A stretch of DNA of 64,000 nucleotides, from contig NW_020194619.1 in assembly GCF_002865645.1 (NCBI RefSeq), forward strand, positions 186,001 through 250,000, read 5' to 3'. Under the pieces are notes generated by a model. That model searched no databases, was not told the DNA's origin, and worked only from the letters and a program-made list of their open reading frames with translations. Positions 23,001 to 31,041 of the stretch are shown here, in pieces. The position numbers and the translations under genes are program-made. This stretch comes from Hyaloscypha bicolor E. Its lineage: Eukaryota; Ascomycota; Leotiomycetes; Helotiales; Hyaloscyphaceae. How positions within the stretch are numbered: the stretch's first letter is position 1; the number at the start of each line of letters is the position of its first letter.

Positions 23001-25707
23001 GAAGAACACCCACATGGCTGAAAAGGCCGCGTTGGCTGGCATCGCAGCCGGAGCCGCGGCCGCGGTTATAAATGGCAGGCAGAAGAAGTCGGCTGCAGAT
23101 CAAATCCGGTACCCGGAGAGACACGAAGACACTGGGGCTCCATTGCAGAAGTCTTTCAAGGAACGTGCGTTGGAGGGACAAGGTCAAATACCATCTCCAC
23201 GTCATAGTATTGACGCGCCACTTAGCGAAGCTGCAAGTCATGAGCAGCTGAAGTTTACGTCCAGTGGACTTCCAGATTTGCAAAACCCAATGCCCGAAAT
23301 AGGGTATGGTGATGGAGAATCTGACGTGACGACAAACCCTTCGATCATTCAAGGACCTATCGGAGGAGTAACAGAGTCAAATAGAGATCATTGGCCGGGC
23401 AAACCAACGCCTCCACAGCCACAGTTTGAAGCAGGTTCAGCAAGCCGGGAACAGAAGTCTGACGCCAACCTTAAAGCCGCGGAGGCTGCTCTCGTTGGTG
23501 CAACAATCGGCGCTGGTGGGGCTGCAGCAATTGCTGGCCACAATCGGGAAGCCAGCCAGGATCATGACGAAGATTGGCAAAGAACCTCAGGTGAACGAAA
23601 ACGCGACACCCTCATTACCAACCCCTACGAAGGAACAAGTCCAATCGCTGCTATTGGCGGCGGGCTTGACCGTGATCTTCTTAGCGAGGCTGGAATCCGA
23701 TTCCCGGGCCAAGGTCAAGGCAATGTTCCCAGCAAGCTAGATTACCGAGCCGGAAGCCCAGTCGCATTGCCAAAGGATGAAGGTTACATCTCCTCTGCCC
23801 CGAATGCTCGCTCCCCAGGAGGTATCACTCCCGAGCCGAGAATCAAAGGAGTCGGTTTCCTCGATGAAGATATTGGAGGTGCAGCTGATGCTTTGGCCGG
23901 TGACAATCCCTTCTACACTCCAAAGCACTCTCGGCATCTTAGCGGGATGTCCCATGGCATGGGCTCACCAATTTACGATAGTGCAACGGGACAGGGCATT
24001 GATCGCATCCAATCGAAGGATATTGTTGCTCTCATGGACCATCTCACTGTTCGCGATGCTCAACGAAGCGCCCGTGACACGGAAATCCTGGTCACTCTCG
24101 TTCGAGCAGCTGCTGAGATGCGAAACTCCTTCGAGGACATGAAGCGTCTTTTAGCCGATACGGAAGATGTGATCATCACCGAGGTTCAAGGCAATACCGA
24201 CAAGTCTGTCCAAAAGGCAATAAACGGCCCAAGACCACTACCGCAGAGCGGTCCACGATCTATTCGACAGGGCTCTCAAGACGAGATGTATGAGGATCTT
24301 CCTACCAAGAAAAGGAACGTGTTCAGAAGGGCTCTGAAGGGGTTAAGCATGAAGAGCTCGAATGATCTTGGGAAGATTGAGGAGATGCTAGTGCAATTAC
24401 TAGGAGAAGTTGAGGGACTGAAGGTTGCCCAGGGTCTCAAGCCTGGCAGTCATGCAGCTGAATCCTATGAGGATCTGCAGCAAGAAGGAAATTACGAACA
24501 TGATCGTGGCTACGAACCAGAGGGACATGCTGGAACATCAACTGCAAGCCATGCTAGTCAATCTGGACATTTGTCGCTCCCATTGTCTCGGGGCGCAAGC
24601 GGCCAAAGAGGGTTTGACAGCCGCAAGTTCTCGGATCACCGTATCAGTACTGTTCCCGAAGGCGACGAGGAAGAACTGGATCCACATGAGCAAGCTGTCC
24701 TCAGCAGCCAATTCGAGCAGAACGAGAATTTACTCACGCCAACCAGAGAGGTCGCTCGAGGAGGATCTGCACCACTTGGAACACCACCTCAGCAATATAT
24801 TGCTCCAGCTTCTCTCAGCAATGAGAATACGCCAAGGACCGACAAGAGCAAAAAGCATAAGTCAAGCAGCTCGTCTGGCTGGATTCCCAAGGTTTCTCGA
24901 TGGTCCGAGACGACTGCATCGACTGTGTTCCGAGGTTTCAGAAACAGCGGTCGCGGTAGTGGGCGGAAAGGTGATGAGCAATTCGCAGAGCCGCCATCAA
25001 GGTCTGGCTCTGACCTCGGAAATTACCCAGATCATGAACTCTATGGAGACGACAAACTCCATTCAGGTTTCTCGCAAGAACAGATCCAGCAATATAATGA
25101 GAATGAGCCTCCTGTGTCTCTACTGCCACCCGAAGATCCAAAGTACAAGGCCCACCGCAACTCGTTGAATTTGCAACACCCACAGCCACGACCTGGACCT
25201 ACTCACCGGTATCAGACAGCTCTCGAGTCGCAAGCAGTGAACTTCGATTCGCCTATGTCTCCGAAGTCTGTCGATTGGGGTTCTCAGACAAGCTTAAACC
25301 GCCTTCCACCTCAGCAGACCAATCGTTACAGTGGCGGCACCAATAACACTGGTAACATGTCCCCCATTTCCGATGGCGCCTACTCGGCATCAAATCAAGC
25401 TCCCCAACGACCACCAAAAGAGCCTATTGCACCCCAGCTACCACCAAAGATCCGGACAGGAAAATTGACGAAGCCAAGTCCCCTGAGCAATGAGCATCTC
25501 AACGTGGATGATCACCCTTACGCGCAAGGCGGTTCGCCAAGATCAGCAGCAAGAAAGCTATCGGGAACACTAGGAGGTGTCCCAGTGAGAAAGCCAACAG
25601 GACCCAGAAGCATGAGTTCGTCTAAGAGCGGGGAACTGAATAGAGATGATGGAACAGTGAGGCGTAACAAAAATAGAGGTATGACTCAAATCCGTTCGCG
25701 GAAGTAA
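20059..25707 (+). CDS. Giant disordered protein with five Gly/Ala-rich helices, 1882 residues
   Basis: One uninterrupted exon starting MGVESKRGPPLPAP. The N terminus is basic and Ser/Arg-rich (SLLIEYFEGGKGS, RPSVRVKVTPSSKSRSRS, SYTKRIQLSPN). Five Gly/Ala-rich hydrophobic stretches with GxxxG-type spacing occur near residues 229-250, 489-510, 674-697, 988-1007 and 1143-1163. The third and fourth follow a repeated motif (EYVLDEPGRKVLM near 636, EYEIDEQGRKVAM near 964). A helical/coiled-coil segment lies near 1314-1390 (DIVALMDHLTVRDAQRSARD) and a second helix near 1440 (IEEMLVQLLGEVEGLK). The C terminus is basic and Pro/Ser-rich, ending TQIRSRK. Such proteins are often annotated as involucrin-repeat or hypothetical in ascomycetes; the size and disorder recall Woronin-body tethers (leashin), but I cannot assign that. 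It is probably a scaffold. The ORF itself is certain. Confidence 0.8.
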   Translation: MGVESKRGPPLPAPTETDSTTGGTDFGSKVTGTEKSSYSLPEDGSPVTIATRRKRSDKDGHGNLTSNNKSQTSLLIEYFEGGKGSQAESRRPSVRVKVTPSSKSRSRSSNDHIQITERKGTRRPSYTKRIQLSPNVKDDKSPEAEGDDNSVLSYRSATEESNVTSRGGHPIEVEIMPRRHGSPLIPTGEDSSTRYVQQNASDISSMPADSFLDGKTRSPERKRSRSLTRGEALAAGAATGLVAGAVVDKLRTPSRRRSRSLSRERIVAQKAAEKVKGEKSSERRRKHSSRSRSVSGEHHSESLKSPRRRSSRGHHEESIVSGVDSVATNSHLSGKSGDAYSFRSGTSKSSINNPKLLETVEDAIRRLILPELTALKREQSKHAQRDRDRDRRGSITSGSGVSRDSRESSGGRRLSDRGSGTDSSGKPKVVLNDTEILSGKSGKIRKDRNVDRVQLEDSPGSFERETSEDTVVQDGHRVRKKGSSDQHRGLEAAAVGAGLGALTAAALHKNHSQDSLDGQKERRRRRTKSRSRSDSLVEDYEEREHETVPPMPLMSDINASEITRSSILSAATERPHSASQERVTPIREVPRGVGSPSSRTPTRTPVALQQGLGTQHSNYSRGDLSLHSQPSDQQLSDEYVLDEPGRKVLMHGSPEQEHEDSYVEEEQHGDGHSHALAAGLAGAAAGAGLAAIHHDHAHVDEEHDDPELLEDTHGYYHQEVPPPLRYVPYAQERRGLSPIQSVSGYTEGDPDQQLRDSRLTHSTGSYSSMNKSGQQHQSGRSIRSLDSVGNVHGNHHDFPEVRQGGLTDSEITQDGEYWEEQHRENDRNRELDSESYHSSDPRIDYKHMTNYTDDSMDAPHLDRVTTGQNVRGLGANPDFVHTPIAVESAVASLVNESELTGDSGYSGNNGQYDRRGSYASYEDGSERHFTSQGNSPTKHDGSRALRYDESGGSSSRRNSPTKYTEEYEIDEQGRKVAMPRQKNTHMAEKAALAGIAAGAAAAVINGRQKKSAADQIRYPERHEDTGAPLQKSFKERALEGQGQIPSPRHSIDAPLSEAASHEQLKFTSSGLPDLQNPMPEIGYGDGESDVTTNPSIIQGPIGGVTESNRDHWPGKPTPPQPQFEAGSASREQKSDANLKAAEAALVGATIGAGGAAAIAGHNREASQDHDEDWQRTSGERKRDTLITNPYEGTSPIAAIGGGLDRDLLSEAGIRFPGQGQGNVPSKLDYRAGSPVALPKDEGYISSAPNARSPGGITPEPRIKGVGFLDEDIGGAADALAGDNPFYTPKHSRHLSGMSHGMGSPIYDSATGQGIDRIQSKDIVALMDHLTVRDAQRSARDTEILVTLVRAAAEMRNSFEDMKRLLADTEDVIITEVQGNTDKSVQKAINGPRPLPQSGPRSIRQGSQDEMYEDLPTKKRNVFRRALKGLSMKSSNDLGKIEEMLVQLLGEVEGLKVAQGLKPGSHAAESYEDLQQEGNYEHDRGYEPEGHAGTSTASHASQSGHLSLPLSRGASGQRGFDSRKFSDHRISTVPEGDEEELDPHEQAVLSSQFEQNENLLTPTREVARGGSAPLGTPPQQYIAPASLSNENTPRTDKSKKHKSSSSSGWIPKVSRWSETTASTVFRGFRNSGRGSGRKGDEQFAEPPSRSGSDLGNYPDHELYGDDKLHSGFSQEQIQQYNENEPPVSLLPPEDPKYKAHRNSLNLQHPQPRPGPTHRYQTALESQAVNFDSPMSPKSVDWGSQTSLNRLPPQQTNRYSGGTNNTGNMSPISDGAYSASNQAPQRPPKEPIAPQLPPKIRTGKLTKPSPLSNEHLNVDDHPYAQGGSPRSAARKLSGTLGGVPVRKPTGPRSMSSSKSGELNRDDGTVRRNKNRGMTQIRSRK

Positions 25708-26571
25708 CCAAAACTAATCTTGTTCGCAGATACATTCGGCACAATAGCCAGTAATCACTCCGGCGAGTCGGAAACATTCTGAAAAATTACCTAGAATATT
25801 GGCGTTTATCTCACGATACGGGGCCATTCTCCATGCTTGATGGCCGCAGGTTGGCCATCTCGCATTTCACATCACATAATCCGGTGGATTGGGGGCGTTA
25901 TACTTCTTGTGTCTATTTCGAGGCATATAGACAGCGGCTCTTGTTGTTAGGATAGCGGTGGTACGTAGTTGGCGATTTCTGAGGAAAGGGAGAGAGTGGA
26001 GCGGACTCCTGCTTATGACGATACGATGGATATGACGGTTCTCTTTCTATTGAAAAATTCGGGGCCATTCAGTGCATAATGCGCAGAGCTTGATGCTGTG
26101 CGGATCGGAGATGCAAATAGGCTTTAATTGATGGCATTCTCTCTCACTCATATGTTTCTTAGTGCTCGTGACAGCCACAAAAAAAATATAAAAATATAAA
26201 AATCGTGACGAGTTGGTATCATAGCTAGGCAGAAACCGCAGCTGCTCATTGACATCGAATCAGAACATCTCTGAAAGTAAATTTAACCTTTAAACCGAAC
26301 TCACGTGACCTCACCCCACTTAAAGCCGAGCAGCACGCCCTAATAAGACATCTATAGTACAAACCGCCATGCAGGCCAGGACGAGAAAAGCCGAGTTCTG
26401 GAGTCGTTATTCAAGAACACTACATAAACCCCTTGACCCATTCTTAGAAACATAATTTGCAAGGTTCGCATCTGCAGAAGCCCAGAAAGCGTTTTCGTTT
26501 ACCGATTCCTCCATTTCGTCTTCGTGGCTACCACTCCAAAACTCAAAGTACCTCACTCTAACCCTCTAACA
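25708..26571. other. Intergenic region, terminator of giant gene and promoter of HAD gene
   Basis: No gene. An A/T-rich tract (A-runs and repeated ATATAAAAA) at about 26180-26203 lies about 370 bases upstream of the HAD start. A C/T-rich stretch just before 26572 is a typical fungal leader. Confidence 0.5.
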
Positions 26572-27357
26572 ATGGCTTTCGATCCAACTTCCTACAAGCT
26601 GCTCAGCTTTGATATCTACGGCACTCTCATAGACTGGGAGACCGGAATCTACACCTCCCTCCTCCCCCTCCTTTCTCGTCTCCCACCATCCTCCCCTCAC
26701 TACCCCTCAACCAACACTGCCCCTCAAATACGCCATTTCCTACTCACAGAATACGCCAAGTTGGAGCAGTCCATCCAAAAAGCCGAACCTACCCTCACCT
26801 ACCCCAACATCCTCACAAAAATCTACATCCAGCTCGCCGCCTCCCTCTCGATCCCCATCACTGAAGAAGAAGCTCACTCCTTCGGGATGACCATCGGCAC
26901 CTGGCCGCCATTCCCTGACACCGTTGCCGCTATGCAATCTCTAGCAAAACACTACAAGCTCGTCGTTCTCTCCAACGTCGACAAGGCCTCATTCTCGCGT
27001 ACGCTTTCCGGTCCTTTGTCAGGCGTGAAGTTCGATGCAATCTACACGGCAGAAGACATTGGGTCCTACAAACCTGATCTCCAGAACTTTGCTTATTTGG
27101 CAGATCATGCGGAAAAGGAGTTTTGGGTGAGCAAGGGGGAGATCTTGAAGGTTGCGCAGAGTCTGTACCATGATCATGTGCCGGCAAAAAGGTTTGGACT
27201 GAGGCCGAGTGTTTGGATTCGGAGGATGCCCGGGGGAGAGGAAGCGTTGATGGGGAGTCGTTTGGAGGATGTGGAGGGGCAAGTGGACTTGGCGGCTACG
27301 TTTGGGAGTTTAGGGGAATTTGCGAAGGCGGTTGAGAAGGCTTTTGGGGAGGCCTGA
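26572..27357 (+). CDS. HAD-superfamily hydrolase, haloacid dehalogenase type II-like
   Basis: A single-exon 261-residue protein. The HAD motifs are in order: motif I FDIYGTLIDW with the nucleophilic Asp at residue 14, motif II VVLSNVD, motif III IGSYKPD with the conserved Lys, and a final block VAQSLYHDHVPAKRFGL typical of haloacid dehalogenase type II. Family members hydrolyse 2-haloacids or act as phosphatases; the substrate here is unknown. I chose the ATG at 26572 (MAFDPTSYKL) because the frame upstream has only a GTG and the Asp motif sits at the usual distance. The coding strand is strikingly C-rich to about 26950 and G-rich after about 27120, within one exon. No secretion signal; probably cytosolic. 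Confidence 0.9.
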   Translation: MAFDPTSYKLLSFDIYGTLIDWETGIYTSLLPLLSRLPPSSPHYPSTNTAPQIRHFLLTEYAKLEQSIQKAEPTLTYPNILTKIYIQLAASLSIPITEEEAHSFGMTIGTWPPFPDTVAAMQSLAKHYKLVVLSNVDKASFSRTLSGPLSGVKFDAIYTAEDIGSYKPDLQNFAYLADHAEKEFWVSKGEILKVAQSLYHDHVPAKRFGLRPSVWIRRMPGGEEALMGSRLEDVEGQVDLAATFGSLGEFAKAVEKAFGEA

Positions 27358-28289
27358 TGATCCGAGATTGAGGCCTGGAAATGGTCGGGGAGGTTGGAGT
27401 TAAAAGGATCATGTCGATGAAAAGCTGGTGCTTCTCGTAGTGTGTCTATTATATCTATATTTATCTAATCATTATTGCCAAAAAGATTCAACAGTGATAT
27501 GTTCGCCTTATTCGAGTAACAAATTTTTGTCATATTTCTTAAGAGTGTGTGACTCGGGAATTCCTTTCTCGTTTCTTGTATAGGAGAGTGAGAACTCGAA
27601 AATAAAATCCTAGCAGCCAGCTCAATTTCTCAGAGTAAAACGGCAAAACTCTGGTGCCTTACCAGGAGAGGACCCTTTTGCAGAGGTCGCTTGTTCCATT
27701 AACTCACCACCTCTTTTAAAATAAAAAAAAACAAGATAAAAATCCGCAAAACTCTGCTGCCAAGCTAACCCCGCTATAGTTGTGGGGAAGGGGGGACAGG
27801 AGAGGAAACTAGACGAACTGAGTTTTGGGATCCGTAAAACAGCATATTAACTAAAGCTTAAACCCAATTTAGCTAGTTTATCCTCTACATCATTCCAAAG
27901 GTGGAAGTTTTAACTACTTTTCGGTTGGGGGAGAGGGGCGGGGGCATTTAGCGACTTTGCGGTGGAAGGTGTTTAAACTTACAAGCAAACACCGTTTGTT
28001 GGTCGGAAGGGAAAGGGTTTATTTTAGTATATACAGGTAAATGGCATCATAGCGATAACATCGGCCTGAGAATAAGCGGGGACTGTACTCACGTTAAGGA
28101 ATCTGAACAAGAGGAAATATGCTTCACGGAAGCTTTTGCGATGTCGCTTATGCTCTAGTCTATGTACACGAATTGGTTCCTTTCCAATTGGGAGAGGGCC
28201 AGATCATTGATGCCATGCCCGTTCTGAAATAGCATCAAATTCGTGTATCGTTCAGTGGCGTTCATTCATCTCGGCATCAAATCATCTTC
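27358..28289. other. Convergent intergenic region
   Basis: This lies between the 3' ends of the HAD gene and the zinc transporter gene. It is AT-rich in parts (27440-27540, 27715-27740). A short sequence GCAAAACTCTG-TGCC occurs twice (about 27643 and 27747), perhaps a trace of an old insertion. No gene or intact element is visible. Confidence 0.45.
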
Positions 28290-29878
28290 TCATGTATGAA
28301 GGCGTGGTACAGACACCGCTCTCGTAACAGCCTCGAGCCTCTCTCTTCCACAGCAAGTCAAGTTCTCACAGAGCGTTCCACAACTGATCTGACACTCATT
28401 CTTCACCACATTTCGTCGTCTTACTGCCTCTTCTGCTACTTCGTGTCCTGCTTCTTTAATTGAGGTGACTAATTCGGGCTGTAGAGTGGAGGAATGAATG
28501 CCATAGGCGTGAAGACATTCATTGATGAGTTTGGCGCGGACCATGAAGTTGCCGAGGGAGTCGTCGGTTGTGAAAACATGGACTGAGGCGAGAGCCTTGT
28601 GCTGGGAGAGGCGCCAGATATGGAGCTCGTGAATGGAGAGGGAACCGCTGACCTGGAATTGTTAGCTTGATTGTGTGTATTGGGATGAAGAGGACTGACT
28701 TTTTCGAGGTCGTGCTTCACATCTTCGACACTGACGCCGAGTGGAACACTCTCTAGGAGAATCTGGCCACTTCTCTTGACTGTTTTGAGGCCTCAGCAAC
28801 AGAATTCAATGTTCCATGGATAATGGAGGCTTACCAACTGGTAATCCTGAAAGTGTGATCATAATGGCGATACCCATGCTGACGGCGGGATCGGCGTAGA
28901 ATCTTCTGTCATAATTTGCCTTCCAGATCACAGCAGCGGCAATAATAACCCCGATATTGTTGATAGCATCTCCAGCGATGTGCATCAGTACAGCCATCAT
29001 ACCGAGGTCATGGCTGTGGCCATTAGACTTTGAAATGTCTACTTTATGCCGATGTTCGGCATGAGGGTTTGTAGTCTAATATTTGTAAGTGTTGTCTTGA
29101 CAATTGAGTGCAGTGTTACTGACTTCCTGGAGCATATAGGTTTCACTGGCATGATCAGCAGCAAGCTCGTCAAGACTGCCATGCGCAACCTCGTGATCGT
29201 CGTGTTCTGGGAGCAATTAATTTTACTTTTTTTTCCCCAATGTCAATTGCGAGCATGACGTACCATGAAGGAATATGACACTGATGATATTCAATACAAG
29301 ACCAACGCAGCCCATGATCATAATGAGCATTGGGTTCTGTACTCCTGGGCGATGTTAGGCAGGTTCTCCAAATGTGGTGGGAGTCGTGCGTTGCAGTGAG
29401 ACGAATCGCTCAACCGACTGCAAGAAGATGCTCACACCGAGCGCCAACAGGAAAGTGCCGTTGAAGAAAGCACCCAGAAGTGAAGCTCTTTGCCAGCCAA
29501 ACGAAAGTGCATCTGGAGAGTTCTCTCGTTCTGAAATCTGCGAGGAAACCCATTAGTTGGTGAATCGGGTGGCGAATCTCCGTCGCAAGTACCTTGAATG
29601 CAGCAAAAGCTACAATAAATCCCACCAAATCATTTAGCTGTTATAAGAGCGTTAGCCCCCAATTTTGGTAAGCTCATCGGATAGAACATACATTGTGGAA
29701 AGCATCAGCGACCAGCGCAAGAGAGTGGGTGTAAAATCCAACTGGGCATGAATCAGTCACGCGACGAGCTCACTTTTTCGATCGGATTTTCCGAACCTGA
29801 AATCTCAGCAGCGAAGAAGATAGAGGAGACCCCAATTGCGACGGACAGACGCTGTGTCTTAGAAAGGCCGTGGATCAT
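28290..29878 (-). CDS. CDF-family vacuolar-type zinc transporter (Zrc1/Cot1-like), nine exons
   Basis: Exons on the minus strand: 29878-29797, 29741-29692, 29637-29593, 29537-29390, 29344-29264, 29206-29124, 29075-28835, 28779-28700 and 28652-28290; about 390 residues. It has six membrane segments with the CDF metal-site residues LVADAFHN in segment II and HIAGDAINN in segment V. A His-rich loop lies between segments IV and V (HDDHEVAHG, PHAEHRHK, NGHSHD), followed by the cytoplasmic domain (SIHELHIWRLSQHKALASVH). It ends in a Cys-rich tail (CQISCGTLCENLTCC). Family members exchange Zn2+ or Co2+ for H+ into the vacuole. Introns are 45-57 bases. Intron 4 (29345-29389) has GC instead of GT at the donor if the family-length loop ERFVSLQRVQNPML is kept. 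The exon 6 end is also a choice among sites. Confidence 0.88.
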
Positions 29879-31041
29879 GATTGGAGATGTCTACCTTGGG
29901 TAGATGTGGGTTGAGGGGGAGAGAAAGACTGAGGAAGAGAGAAAGGTTGAGGGCGAGAGAAAGGCGTGGCGGTGACAGCGCATAAGAAGGTTTTTAGTTC
30001 AAGGTTGTGGGCCGTTAAGTTCTGGGGGTCCGTGTACTGTACCTGAAAATAAGGTGATCTTTAATTCACCGCTCATTGGGCAGTTGTTTGTATGGGAATT
30101 CAAGAAGTCGCAGAAAGGCGATGCTGTGACACTGATCGCAAAGCCAAGAGCGGGAGGTCCGCCGGCAGATCAGCACACTTCCGTAAGGTGCAATCATACA
30201 GCTATTACCCTAGAAAAGATGTATTCTTGGCCTAGCGTTTTTTATGACTTTCACGCCGTTTGACTTTTCAATCCTGGAAAGCTCTCTAGAATTTGCTGTA
30301 GAACGTGATTAACTGATCTGCGCCAGCCTAGCAGAGTATTAAAGCAGCATCTGTCTCACTGATCCAGGGTTACTCTCAAGGTATAATTTTACTAGGGTAA
30401 TAGCTGTAAAATGCATTAAAAAGAACTCAAAAGAGGAATAATATTACGGGGAAATAGTTCAGCTTCAGCGCTCAGAAAGAGAAGCCTCTCCTTCTCTACA
30501 GGAGAGGGAGGAGCAGGTGCATGACGGAACCAGGTTCCCCCGGATTTTCCTTGGCGCTAGTCTCGTCTAGAACGGAAGGCCGGCGCCGAGCGGTCCAAGA
30601 AGGGCAAAAAAAACCGAGGGCACGTCAATGTCCCAAAGATCTCTCAGTCATCTCAACGACTTGCAAACTGGGAACCGGAGTCCGTGGCTGGGAACGTCAT
30701 CCTAATAACTTACCAAGGGACGTGGGACCTCACCTCACCTCAAATGCTTTTACCCTCAGCTCGCGCTCATTTCCACACTTCAGCACACGATTAATCTCTC
30801 AGGCTGGCGTCAAGTGACTTCAAATTGCAGCAGAATGCGAGATCTGTGAATATCGACCTCTCATTGGAGGCTGTGCTTCTCAGTAGGAACGTCCTTGCAC
30901 ACAGCCTCGCTCCTGCCTGATGGCGCTTCATGGTCTCGCCCGACCACATAGACAGGCTCTTCCAGATAAGCAACATGACGTTTGAGTCATTCTTCATTTA
31001 TACTCAATGCTCGACTTGCCAGCAGTTCCGCGAACCATACA
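29879..31041. promoter_or_regulatory. Divergent promoter region, zinc transporter / NLR-like gene
   Basis: About 1.16 kb between two divergent start codons. Just upstream of the transporter (29890-29970, plus strand) is a repeated GAGAGAAAG-type purine tract, pyrimidine-rich in its transcript. AT-rich sequence lies at 30290-30450. No specific operator is identifiable. Confidence 0.45.

Noticed and set aside
27640..27765. Pair of short GCAAAACTCTG repeats as transposon ends
   Set aside because: Direct not inverted, too short, no coding remnant or target-site duplication seen.
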